From Takakia lepidozioides (Eukaryota > Streptophyta > Takakiopsida > Takakiales > Takakiaceae): DNA of 64,000 nucleotides. The stretch is taken from NCBI GenBank assembly GCA_030704615.1, contig CM060734.1, forward strand, positions 57,616,042 to 57,680,041. Direction: 5' to 3'. This document shows, piece after piece, positions 10,595 to 21,275 of this stretch (within the stretch, counting starts at the first letter, position 1; each line of letters begins with the position of its first letter). Made by a program: the position numbers and the translations under genes. Under the pieces are notes generated by a model. That model was given only the letters and a program-made list of their open reading frames with translations, was not told the DNA's origin and did not search any database.

Positions 10595-11032
10595 AATAAT
10601 GTGAAGTTTAGCTCCCATTAATAAAACCACCAGCTCATTTGCCTTTTACAGAGTCAAAACAATATTCAAAGGAATTGGAAAGTTTCATTTTTGTGTAGGT
10701 GTTTGCATTTTCACGAGCTTCAATATGCTTGTGTTTTGATTGTCTTAAGACAATCAATGCATTTGTTCCTCACTTGACCATAGACATGGTCTTGAAGACA
10801 CAGACTTGCATTTCCTCAGGTGCCAGGCTGATGTTACATGCAAGGGAAAGGCCTTATATGTTTGACAATCTGCCTAGGACGAGTATGTGTGAATTGCTTG
10901 GTTTATCAGGTTACATTTATACTTATGTGCTTTGTGCTATTGTATACTCCCTGCTTTTCTCAGGGGTGCCTGTAACACTGGCTGTCTGCCTATCCTTGCA
11001 CTTGAGAGTGAGGTTGAATTGTTAAGCTGCAG
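10595..11032. other. Spacer, nothing recognised
   Basis: No coding or repeat signal was recognised between the SINE and the LINE endonuclease remnant. Confidence 0.3.
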
Positions 11033-11485
11033 ATGAATCATAGGGAGAGGGAAACTTCGAACAAACTGTGTTTCAGTAAGATGTGTGCTCTTACGGCGGC
11101 CTCTGCCAAACGTGGTCAAAAAGGTGTTAGCTTCTTTGTTTGTGAATTCTTGTGTGACAATTGTCAAATTATCAACAAGGGTTTGCGGTATGAGCACAGT
11201 ATATGGCTGAAATTGAAATGGAAGGGTTGCGTGAGCACGGAGGACCTTTTGTGGGTTGTTTACATGCCCACAGAGGGACCCCAGGTGCTCACTCAGACGA
11301 AGCCTACGAAGACCTATAAGTTGGACTGCGCTAAGTTCCTCACCAATGGTCAGGTGGTCTTACTAGGCGGTTTCAATGCCCGAGTGGGTAAAGGTCTTCA
11401 TCAGGATGATACCATTGGGCCTTTTGGTGAGGACAAGCTGAATTCTATCGAATTTTTCAACTTAAGAAATGTTTTTTACTTTTAA
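11033..11485 (+). pseudogene. LINE endonuclease-domain remnant
   Basis: The frame encodes a piece of an apurinic-type endonuclease of a non-LTR retrotransposon: an IWLKL..LLWVVYMP block followed by VVLLGGFNARVG. In active enzymes the latter motif is GDFNAR; here the catalytic Asp is Gly, so this copy should be dead. The frame runs out shortly after the DDTIGPFGEDKLNS block. It may belong to LINE family A, but no overlapping region allows a test. Confidence 0.65.
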
Positions 11486-11562
11486 ATATACTAAAGTGTT
11501 TTTCATGGTGATTTACACCCAAGGTAAAATTTTCATAAATTTGATATGATTTTTTGAAGACA

Positions 11563-12391
11563 TTAACCCTTAAGTTCCCAAGCGACCTGAAACGGGTCAC
11601 TTTGAATTTGCAGTTCGACCTAATTTTTGCAGATCTAATCTGATGGGGCCCACTCCTGAAGCTTTAGTGACAAGGGATTTGTCTCGAGTATGATGCAAAA
11701 AACAAAATTAAAAAAAACAAAAGCTACAACATACAAAAAATATCTTAGATCTCTCATTTCCGTTTTGGGGCCTGAAAAGGGCTTGTTGACCGCTGATGTG
11801 GCAGGTAACAAGCCCAAAACAGATTGCACTCCAAAGGCCATTTTTGGTAGAAAAATTAGCAATTTTGGAAAAAGCGCTTCACCTTGTTAGTGTGTGAGCA
11901 TTACATACACACATCCACCATTGGCTTTTAAAAATTTTGTAGAAAAAAAAGTACTTCAGTTGGGGCACATTTTCTCTTGTCAATTTTGAGATTTCAACCC
12001 CCATGTAATTGCATGCATAGCAACCATAGGTGAAAAAATCAGTTGGACATGCAATTTAGTGGGGTCATAGCCACTCCACTATTGATTTGGAAATGGTGGG
12101 TCTTGGGGCAAGCAAAATTGGATAAAGCTAAGTTTTGATTTGGTCAAACCAATTTCTTTCTCACTTTTTCTTTGGGACCTGATATTTGAGGTCCGGGGGG
12201 CCAACGCTATAATCTCACAATTTGCAGGGTGGACTTGGCTCATTTTTTGGTATGTCATGCATAACTGAGCCCATTGCTATAAGGTTGGAATCTCCGGATA
12301 ATTTTTGGAAGGTTTCTAGGGGCAATTTACTGCAGCTGGGTACCCAAAATTGGTAAAAAGTCAAAAAAGGGCTTGGGAACTTAAGGGTTAA
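11563..12391. mobile_element. piggyBac-like non-autonomous DNA element (TTAA-flanked)
   Basis: The ends are a perfect 21-bp inverted repeat (11563-11583 against 12371-12391) that starts TTAACCCTTAAGTTCCC. If TTAA is the duplicated target, the element proper is about 820 bp with CCCTTAAG termini, the piggyBac signature (TTAA target, CC-rich ends). The interior is AT-rich, has no long open frame and no transposase. It is therefore a MITE-like or internally deleted derivative that would need a transposase supplied in trans. Confidence 0.72.
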
Positions 12392-12557
12392 GCTTAAGAA
12401 AACCATAATATTTCACTTTTAATGAGACAATTCTAAAATATTCAAGATTTATAGTAAACATATAGGTTCATCTATGAAAAATATTAAAAATTAATTTTCT
12501 CAAATTCAAGAGCTACAAATCGAAGTTTGACATTGAGAATTGCGTGGTCCTTTAGGG

Positions 12558-13436
12558 GTTAATATGTAGAGCAGTTTCATTCGGGCCCTGATTCTAGAAT
12601 GGTCCAGGAATTGGAGTGGGGCTTACATAGGAAGGGCACGTGTATTAAGGAATGAGACGAGGGGGTCCAGAAGAAGAAGGGAGGAATTAGCCAAATTTAG
12701 AATAAAGAGTCATGTAGGGTTCACATGTGTCCAAGGCCTTCTAGAAGGTTCCCACGGTCGGCATGCTTCTAAAAGGGTCCCAAGGAAGGGCCCCCGCCCT
12801 CTTACTACCTACTAAATTAATAAATAGTGGGCTTTGCAAAGGCAGGGCCCAAAATAAAAGCAACAAACATGAATCAATTAATCAATAGAAACCACAATAT
12901 GTAATTATAAACTGTCTGGAAAAACTGCAGAGACATCATGGTGTTTGCTGGAAATATACTTCAAATGATATACTTTATTTCACCATGACAATATACTCCA
13001 AAAAAGCATGACAATATAACAATTCTTCCAGACAGTTTATAACTACATATTGTGGTTTCTATTAATTAATTGATTCATGTTTGCTGTTTTTTTTTGGGGC
13101 CCTGCCTTTGTAGAGCCCACTATTTATTAATTCAGTAGGTAAGTAAGAGGGGGGGCCTCCCTTATATACCCTCTTAGGGCGGTGGACCCTCTAGAAGCCC
13201 GCCGACCCCGGGACTCTTCTAGAAGGCCCTGGACACATGTCAACCCTACAAGACTCCCTATTCTAAATTTGGCTAATTCCTCCCTTCTTTTTTTGTACCC
13301 CCTCATATCATTCCTTAATACTCGTGCCCTTCCTACATAAGCGCCCCACTCTAATTCATGGGCCACAGTAATTCCTGGACCACTCTAGAATCAGGGCCCG
13401 AATGAATCTGCTCTACGTATTTAACTCGCTTCCGGT
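12558..13436. mobile_element. Large foldback (imperfect inverted-repeat) element
   Basis: The left arm, about 12558-12927, is the reverse complement of the right arm, about 13022-13436, with scattered mismatches and indels; a loop of about 95 bp separates them. Shared blocks include ATTCGGGCCCTGATTCTAGA, GGTCCAGGAATT, CCTTCTAGAAGG and the CCAGACAGTTTATAA inner ends. A transcript through it would fold into a hairpin of more than 350 bp. No coding sequence is present. It is either a foldback/MITE element or an inverted duplication. A related end motif (ATTCCTGGACCA...CAGGGCC) recurs near 42893. Confidence 0.8.
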
Positions 13437-13444
13437 ACTGGTAT

Positions 13445-15128
13445 ATTTATTACAGAAATAATACCTGCCAACCTACATCGCTATAGATTGGAAAACATAG
13501 TGCAACTGTTACTACCTACCAGCACGTCCGAATGGAAATGTGCTCCAATGTGGTGGTGAAGACCCCTATGTTATACTTCACAGAGAAAACACCCCACTAC
13601 CCCAGACTTCCATAGTTAGTAAAGCTCTCAAAGATATGCAGCATGATAACCCGAATAGAAACTGCTTCTCTGAGCATTATCGACCTCCAAAATTGTCACA
13701 CCTGCAATGCACAGGACCCACCCAATTCATGCCCTCTTACTCTTCAAAATGCACATTCTTCGACACTACTGCACCTCACATAATAAACTTGCCAACCTCT
13801 ATAAATACCCCCTGCAAGGAATTCTTGCAATACACAGAGAACAATTTATGCATACTGCCTCTCATATATACCTTTCTGAACTTGGCCTGCACCCGCGTCA
13901 CCAACATAGGAACCCTCCTAGTACGACCTAGAAATACAGCGCTTAACACCCGCTTCAATATCTCGTTTTAGCTTGAAACTACGCCTCAACCCCCAGCAGC
14001 TTAACCCCTGCAGCAGTCATACCCCACTTGAGTGATATATTGCTACCACCAAAAAGATGTTGTCACCCGAAAGCAGCACCACCCACTATACAAACTACTA
14101 CTGAATGCTATAATCATATCAGATTAAATCACCCCATAAGTTGCCACTGCAAGCTCTATCCACCACGTACTGCTTCAAGCATGTATACACTGTTAATGTA
14201 ATATCACACCAGTATTGTCGGAAAAATAGCCAAAGACTATGATGAATTACCTCTGTCATGTTACATCTGTCTGACTCACAGCATTAACTTAGCACTGGGA
14301 AAAGGTCCAACTACAGGCCAACCTCTGTGGGAGGATGTATATGTATATAACATTATCCGCCTCAAATGGCATCATTCTCTCATAGAGATAATGGGTCTGC
14401 AACCACAAAACATTCGGACATCGTGGTGTTGCCACCTGCTATATACCCACCTGACTGCTGCTGTAAGCCAATCTGGACATACGGCAGTACCAAAATACAG
14501 GCCCCTACTATTTTGATAACCTTTTTACACAATGTTTCCCCACATATGCACAAAGATCTCCTGACCTACATCAACAATGAGCAAAGAAACATGCCATCTA
14601 CAGCTCACCTCCCAGATTATGTGCTGCATAGGTCCATAGATTTACTGCCCTCCGCAATATATCATTTGCCATTGCACATTTGGAATCTGCACAGTTTAAA
14701 AATCCAATTAACATCCCAGTACCATGCTGAGTGCATACATGGTATGCTTGCTATAGCCAGAGAGAGATTATCACCCTGCTCCACACCATTCTGCAGAGGT
14801 ATCAGAGTCTTTTGTCCTATCTCCAATCTGGAAACATACTTCACATGGCACCCTGCTCTAAGCAGGTGATACCCTTTACCTTGGCAGATGACTCCAAAAA
14901 AATGGACAATACTCAGAAGATCTTGCAAATCCCACAACAGTAGTTCACCTCCACAGTGCTGATAAACCTTATTGTAGAAACAAAGCCTGCCAACCTATAT
15001 TGCTAAGAATCAAACACACAATGCAGCTGTCACTGCCTCTCTGCAGAGCATTATCCACTCCCAAAAAAGCCAAACGTGCAGTGCACAAGGCTCACCCATT
15101 TTCAGACCCTTTAACTCTTTAAAATGTA
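13445..15128. repeat. Diverged direct repeat with unique spacer
   Basis: Sequence at 13460-13510 and 13660-13760 (CTGCCAACCTA, GAGCATTATC, TTCAAAATG landmarks) reappears contiguously at 14975-15128, downstream of PPR gene 3. The second copy lacks about 150 bp present in the first. The 13.8-14.9 kb spacer shows no recognisable gene. Confidence 0.5.
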
Positions 15129-15259
15129 CTAAGCGTTATGCATTTCCTCAGACTGAAAATGTGATTTGTCCACTGCTGTGAACCTATGCACCTGGTTGTC
15201 GACCTCAATGCAGCCGTACCCTGCCTCCTTTCAGACACCTCTGTTCCCCATCATTCTTC

Positions 15260-16978
15260 TCACCTGCCAGCTGCAGCATACATGTTTGATAGGACCATGT
15301 AACCTGCAGCATTCTGTGGATCCAACTGGAGAGAATATTTTACTGCGCGTTCTGCTACCTCCAAATTTCCATGAATCCTGCATGCACCAAGCAGGGTCCC
15401 CCACACCCCAACATCTGGTTTGACTGGCATTTTGTTAATGAACTCCTCTGCCTCATACAGTCGCCCTGCACGGCCAAGAAGGTCAACCATGCAGCCAAAA
15501 TGCTCCACCACAGGAGTGAGGCCATGATCTCGACTCATGGAATCAAAGTAATGACAACCTTCATCCACGAGGCCCACACGGCTACATGCAGAAAGAAGAG
15601 ACATAAAAGTACTACTATCAGGCTTCAATCCTTCCTGCATCATTTTTCCAAATAGTTGGAGGGCCTCCCTACCACTCCCATGTTGAGCATATGCTGCGAT
15701 CATGGCATTCCAAGAAACCGTGTCTCTTTTTGTCATGTCGTCAAACACGTGGCGTGCATCCTTCACACTCCCACATTTGGCATACATGTCAACAAGGGCA
15801 GTCTCCAGATTCATATATGACCCAATTCCAGAGTCGATGATATCTGAATGGACCTCTTTGCCCTTTTCAAGGGCTCCTAGGCTGGAGCACGCGTTGAGAA
15901 CGCAAATGAATGTGATTCTGTCTGGTATGACCTGTTTCCATCGCATTTGCTCATAGATCTTCAGAGCCTCCCAACCACACCCATGCTGACCATATCCTGT
16001 GATCATGGCGCTCCATGAGACAATATTTCGTTTTGCCATATTGTCAAATACTTGGCGCGCATCCTTCACACTCCCACATTTGGCGTACATGTCAACAAGG
16101 GCGGTCTGCAGAATGATATCTGGGGAGATTCCACTTTTGCTGATGTAAGTATGAAGCTCCTTGCCCTTCTCCAGAGCTCCTAGGCTTGCACACACAGTGA
16201 CAATGCATGTGAACGTGATCCTATTGGGCTTCACCCCTTCCTGTTGCATTAGCTCATAGATCTCAAACGCATCCTTACTACACCCATGCTGGGCATATCC
16301 AGCAATCATGGCATTCCATGAGACCACATTTCGTTTTGCCATATTGTCAAACACTAGACATGCATCCTTCATGCTCCCACATTTGGCATACATGTCAACC
16401 AGGGCAGTCTCCAGAATGACATCAGGAGCAATTCCAGCTTTCATAATGTCAGCATGCACTTCTATGCCCTTTTCCAGGGCTCCTACACTGGCACATGCAT
16501 TAAGAATGCAAAGGTACGTCACCCTGTCCGGGGCCACCCCTTCCCGTTGCATTTTCTCATGGATCTTGAATGCCTCCCTACCACACCCATGCTTGGCATA
16601 TCCTCCGATCATAATATTCCATGTAAACATATCTCGTTCAGACATTTTCTCAAACACTTGACGGGCATCCACAAGACTCCCGCACTTCGCATACATTTTG
16701 ACAATTGTGTTGAGTAAAAAAATATTTGGCTCCAATCCACTTTGGATAATGTGGGCATGCACCAGCTTACCCTGTGCTAGATCTTGCATGTTGATGCACA
16801 CCTGCAAAAGAGAGCTGTAAATACTGGTCTCTGGCCAAATGCCTTGTTGGTTCAGCATGTGTAGTCCCTCCTTTGGTCGTCCCTCTTTACACAATATCCT
16901 TGCATATGTGGAGAAAGAAGACTTCTCGTTGACTCCCTCTTTTCGCCCTCTGTCAATGGCAGTGGTCACAGTGGACAT
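15260..16978 (-). CDS. PPR protein, PLS class, truncated in the E domain (PPR gene 3)
   Basis: This is a predicted organelle RNA-binding protein. The open frame continues upstream to 17068 (GTG), but the first in-frame ATG is at 16978 (MSTVTTAIDRGRKEG), aligning with the STMTTASGRGSKEG stretch inside PPR gene 2. Four PLS triplets follow (P motifs TWNIMIGGY, SWNAMIAGY, SWSAMITGY, SWNAMIAAY), then L2, S2 and E1/E2 up to NMYAAAGR, where a TGA stops the frame. Compared with gene 1, 19 nt are missing exactly there. After them an E+-like region continues out of frame with a further in-frame TGA, and no DYW domain is found. As it stands it is an E-type protein without deaminase. It may work with a DYW partner or be a recent pseudogene. 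Confidence 0.8.
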   Translation of the reverse strand: MSTVTTAIDRGRKEGVNEKSSFSTYARILCKEGRPKEGLHMLNQQGIWPETSIYSSLLQVCINMQDLAQGKLVHAHIIQSGLEPNIFLLNTIVKMYAKCGSLVDARQVFEKMSERDMFTWNIMIGGYAKHGCGREAFKIHEKMQREGVAPDRVTYLCILNACASVGALEKGIEVHADIMKAGIAPDVILETALVDMYAKCGSMKDACLVFDNMAKRNVVSWNAMIAGYAQHGCSKDAFEIYELMQQEGVKPNRITFTCIVTVCASLGALEKGKELHTYISKSGISPDIILQTALVDMYAKCGSVKDARQVFDNMAKRNIVSWSAMITGYGQHGCGWEALKIYEQMRWKQVIPDRITFICVLNACSSLGALEKGKEVHSDIIDSGIGSYMNLETALVDMYAKCGSVKDARHVFDDMTKRDTVSWNAMIAAYAQHGSGREALQLFGKMMQEGLKPDSSTFMSLLSACSRVGLVDEGCHYFDSMSRDHGLTPVVEHFGCMVDLLGRAGRLYEAEEFINKMPVKPDVGVWGTLLGACRIHGNLEVAERAVKYSLQLDPQNAAGYMVLSNMYAAAGR

Positions 16979-17306
16979 GCTTTCCCTGATACCAGTATAT
17001 TGCGCAACGAGCAACTGTCTCTGACCCAACCCAAGCGTCCTGCATGACTCAAAACTTGCAGTTACCACCCTATACTCATATATTATACCCCAGACATAGA
17101 TGTCTTCATAAAAAACACACTTTTGCTACAAAGTAACACGACTGCAACACTACTACATAAATCTACTTTGGGAATAAACTACAGATTTGTATCTGTTTGA
17201 GGGACCTCTTGAACATTGGACCAAAACACCATATCAGCTTCACCAAGGATCACCGTCCACTTTAACCTAGGAAGATGTGATTGGGTACTGGCAACAATTA
17301 CCTCAC

Positions 17307-17385
17307 CTTCTCATAGCTGTTGTTCCACCACTGCAAGGTATCGGACATCAACTCCTGCCAAAGCTGTGGTATGCTTATTACTTGG
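17307..17385 (-). pseudogene. Remnant PDF-type half-module upstream of PPR gene 3
   Basis: On the minus strand the frame QLWQELMSDTLQWWNNSYEK ends at a GT donor (AAG|GTGAGG). It mirrors the first half of the PDF modules of PPR gene 2 (LWNEYFSDPSQWWDNRGKK|GTGAAT), including the intron position. The matching second half-exon is not recognisable between here and the PPR frame. The exon is probably a relic, or joins the PPR frame by a splice I cannot define. Confidence 0.5.
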
Positions 17386-17828
17386 CCTGCATCCACACAA
17401 CACCGAACATATATCTCCAGGACTCCTGAATTCCGTGTCATCGGATCCTCGTTGGCTGTCCGCTAGGGCTACGGCGTTCCGGGGCCAACTTTCCATTACC
17501 CCCGAAACTGGCTCCTGGAAGAGTCACATCCCGAGGGACAATGCCCAAACCGTTTGTCTTCACTCGCCACAACTCTTTGTGCCCTCATCGATCCCTCACA
17601 GGGATTCACAATCGAGAGACACCAGGTAATTGCGTGGCACATTTTGTGGTGACGAATCCTCTCTATCACAGACAAACCTCCAACTGCTTCAACCTATTCG
17701 AGCAAACTGTGGGAACTAGGTGGTATCACAAAGATTACCAGCTTTAGACTGGGGTTTTGTTACTGTTCCGAGTCAGAGAGGGAGTTGACGTGCAGGATGG
17801 ACGTGCAGCCATTACTCCCTTTTTTTTT
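17386..17828. other. Upstream flank of PPR gene 3
   Basis: No clear exon was found. A plus-strand frame at 17216-17629 overlaps the PDF remnant on the other strand and is taken as a shadow. Confidence 0.3.
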
Positions 17829-18351
17829 CCCAGACCGCGTGGGTGGGTCCAAAAGGACCCTTATTATTTTTTTGTTTTTTTGCAAAGCCCTTTTCAGGGG
17901 TCGCGGGAGCAGGAGGTGGTGTTCAAGCACCCCTCCTGCCCCTTGTAGCCAAGGTCATCTTTCGTACAGGGAGCGAGGGACCCCTTGTGAGGCTCTCCCG
18001 AACCTGTAGAGATGCCGCCATTTCCAACTCATCCGTTGCAACGTTAAATGATGCCAACGTCTGCGAGGCATTCGTCAGAGCCACGTCCATGGACGCCAAC
18101 ACATCGGAAGCCCGCTTCAGTAGGGCATCAAACCGTGCAAACAACTCCAACGCCCCTCTCAATGCAACATCAAGCACGTCCTTGTGAGCAACACTTGAGG
18201 CCATTTCCAAAGAGCGCAAGAGATTAATGGGGCCACCAAGGCCTCCCCTCTTTCTATATGGATGGATGGATGCTGGATGGATGGCCGGTTACTGTTGTTG
18301 TGCCTAGAACGACACATCACCAGAACAAATATGGCAAATCAATTGGAACAC
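17829..18351 (-). repeat. ~0.5-kb duplicated sequence, copy 1, with a conserved 98-codon frame
   Basis: Almost identical to 22547-23108: over the first about 430 bp I see one base difference, after which GGAT-type tetranucleotide repeats differ in length. A minus-strand frame (17923-18219) encodes an Ala/Leu-rich, probably helical protein (MRSLEMASSVAHKD...) that matches no family I know. The single difference in it (TCA versus TCT) is synonymous in that frame but changes Asn to Lys in the plus-strand frame. T-rich runs at the left end would be an A-rich tail on the minus strand, as in a retroposed sequence. Confidence 0.8.
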
Positions 18352-19573
18352 AAATGAACACTAAAAGTTATACGATGCATCTCAGCAATGTGCGTGATGT
18401 GGCATGTACATGTCACCTTAGAAGCACTCCATCAGTCATGATTCTGACATGCAATCAGCAAAGCAAATCGGATGCTTCAGCAGTTGCTGCAGACATTCAT
18501 TTCAAATTGTGGACTATCCCAGTGGCAGCTATAGCCAACCAACGGTGATATCAGAGATAGTAAGAAAGGATGTGCTTTGTTGGCCTTCCTCTACCCTCAA
18601 GTGAGGTCAGTATTATGAAGCCGGTATTTACTGAAAATGACATGGTGTGTTTGAATGGGGTCTTTTGACTGCAAGTAGACATCCAGGACCTTTTGGGATC
18701 ACTGGCGGTGACCATGGTGGAAGCTTTACCAACCCTTCATGAACTGAATGATATGAGTGCGACCAAAATTCTTGAAAGAGAAGTGATGAGTGCTATGTGG
18801 CAATATATCTTGACATACAGACTAGCTGACGAAGAGAAGCTTGATGAAACCCCCATCTGGTAAAGGTGGCCTTGCTGGCTCTCACGTCCCTGCTTCCTGT
18901 TCTCACTCTTTTGTGTCACTCTCTTGCTCTGACTGGTGATAATTCCCAAACTCCCTGCTTTTATGGGATGCTTGAGGACTGAGCCATAAAACAATTCTAC
19001 AGTCTTGTTAAGTACATCTTCCATTTTCCTTCTAAGACCCTGAATGTTTTAACTGACTCTCTCGATATTCTTATCCAGGGGTATGTTTGGTTCATCGGGT
19101 TATCCAAGTACTTGTAATTTCAAGGACTTTTTTTAGTTACTAAGGTATGGTTTGAGAGGGTTTTGGTCAGGATGGCCATTCAAAGAGTCTTTACAGTCAC
19201 ATTTGGTTGTCAGCTCATGAGCTGACCCTGCTTGGAAACCTGATGTCTTGGCGAGGGTTTGGTTCTGTTGTACATTTGCCAGATTAGGCAAGAAGTGGGG
19301 TTCTGAATAAGCAGCAATTATGACAGGTATGTAATGGATGAACTGGGGTCCGCACTTCGGCACAGCGATGCACCCAACTTCCGGGTTGCTCCCTTCATGT
19401 TCTTACCTGATGGCACACTTCAGTCTGCAATCAGGTTCTCTGTGTCCGTCTCCCTCTCTTCTTTAAACATCTCAAATGGCACTCCCTCTTAAGCTCTGAT
19501 GTTTGGTGCTGCAAAAGTCCTTGATCTTGCAGAGGAAGGTAGATGTTGGTGTCTAGCGAAAAACAGGGGACAC
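18352..19573. other. Intergenic region, nothing recognised
   Basis: Short frames on the minus strand (18737-19024, 19133-19363) match no family. No repeat structure was seen. Confidence 0.3.
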
Positions 19574-20477
19574 TTTGATCCTTGGTAGAATGTACTCATA
19601 AGAATGTGCCGTAGCCTTGTGGCCATTGACCCCGCACCCAGTTTGAGCGGAACTCAAAGGGACAGAAACTACCTTTGTCAGGGGCTGACGAAGGTAGTAT
19701 CCTGGGCTTTTGGCTCAGCCAAAGCTGGTAAACAGAGGTACAGGAACAATTCCCTTGATGGAATTGAAGAGGGTGTCTCTCTGGTGAGAGTACCCAGGAC
19801 GATGAATCTGGAAGTGGATATTGTCTTCAGCTTGCCCGCAAACGGGCACTCCAAGCTATGCTTTGCTCTACGATGCGTCTGTTTGCTGTTCAATGGTAGG
19901 CTACCCGCCCTGAGTTTGAATTTCAGTCCAACGCGAAGAGTGAGTAAACCCTTGAGGTCATCCATGATGGCCTCACTCATGTCACATACTGGAAACAGGT
20001 TCAGGGAAATTATCTGCCCAACTTCATTTTCATCAGACAATTTCCTGGCAACAGACATGGCTTTGGAAACTTCAGTCTCTAAGTCAGATTAATCCAGCAG
20101 GGTCATGGCTTGTGGACTTAGATTCAGATCCTATAAATCTCCTCTACCCTCTTCCGCCAGGACTCAGCTTGTTTGACAGGGTGCTCCTGCTTCCAAGATA
20201 TAGAGTCGATTAACTTAGGATATCTGGTATGAGTCGTACGTTGCAGCTGACCCCACCATCTGACCTTGAATTCATTGTGTTAGGAGCTTAAGGGAGGAAT
20301 GCCAAACTCACCCCGAACAGCCACATTAGCTGTTTTGAAGCATGCTGACATGCACTCCACACAGCAGATGCGGACTCCAGGGTAGGCCTAATAGCGGGGC
20401 AAAGCATGGTTTTTTTTATTTCAGAGTTGATCTCTCTGAAGTGGAAAAATTTACGAAATTTTTGATCCTTGGTAGAA
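19574..20477 (-). mobile_element. 5'-truncated LINE family A copy with 17-bp target-site duplication
   Basis: Perfect direct repeats TTTGATCCTTGGTAGAA lie at 19574-19590 and 20461-20477. The insert (19591-20460), read on the minus strand, runs from the post-RT region through the knuckle region to the same CTTATGAGTACA end as the copies at 2.1 and 59.4 kb. It is more decayed: the knuckle cysteines are partly lost and several stops interrupt the frame (longest remnant 19678-20058). Confidence 0.92.
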
Positions 20478-20706
20478 AGTGAGAGAGAGCACTCGGCCCA
20501 TAGCAGCTGGTAATATCGTGAGCTGACTTTGCTTTGGAATATCTAATTATGGCAGATTCTTTCTGCAGCTATTCATTGCTATGGCCTATCTGGGACCTAG
20601 AAAAAGGGTGTAGTCAGTGTGGTTTGTGCATCTCTATCTCAGTTGTGTCGTATTACTTTGTGCCTAAGCATTCGGGGTGCCAGACTGGCTCCAACCAACC
20701 TACAAC

Positions 20707-21275
20707 ATGGAAACACAGCTACCCGCTCTAATGGGCGCGTATTTGGAAAGAGAGGAGATGGGACAAGACAATCTCTGGATTGTGAAACCGTGGAACATGG
20801 CACACACCATTGACAGTACTGTTGACAGGGAGCTTACCAGCACTGGTGCGACTGGTTATTGGCCAAAAGTATATTGAGCAGCCTGCCCTCTACCAGGGGC
20901 GCAAGTTTTATCTGCGCTACGTCGTTTTGTTGAGGAGTGTGCAACCCTTGGAGATATTCCTCTATGATGTTTTCTGGGTACCAGTTGACCTCCCTCTGGC
21001 CTTTGATTCAGATGTGACTAAGCTACCTCCAATGTTGTTGCCAGTCCAAGATTTCAAAACCACAGCATGAACAAATTCTGTCATGCTTTAGACGAGAGTA
21101 ACACTTGGGACTTAAAGACCTTGTCAAAACCCCCTGGCTCAAATGAAGGCAAAGAAGGCAACGTGGGTCGAGAGTATCAATAACAAGAAGAGGGTAGTGG
21201 TGCAGGCTTGATTTTCAAACAACCACTACTGAAGAGAGCAGCCTTGCAGACTATGACACTCATTTCACAGTTATG
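20707..21275 (+). pseudogene. Tubulin-tyrosine ligase-like (TTLL12-type) gene fragment
   Basis: The sequence encodes LEREEMGQDNLWIVKPWNMA..IDSTV and IEQPALYQGRKF.LRYVVLLRSV.PLEIFLYDVFW, the ATP-grasp core of TTLL12-like proteins. A further exon remnant reads ESSLADYDTHFTVM, ending at a GT donor at 21275. A one-base insertion (GTTGACA for expected GTGACA) shifts the frame near 20823, and a few codons before IGQKYIEQ are missing. The retained exon border suggests a genomic duplicate rather than a retrocopy. The rest of the gene is absent, so it is a pseudogene. Confidence 0.8.

Noticed and set aside
17923-18219. Peroxiredoxin-like GGLGGPINLL start upstream of the 98-codon frame
   Set aside because: Similarity is limited to a Gly-rich phrase; no peroxidatic Cys motif and no further match.
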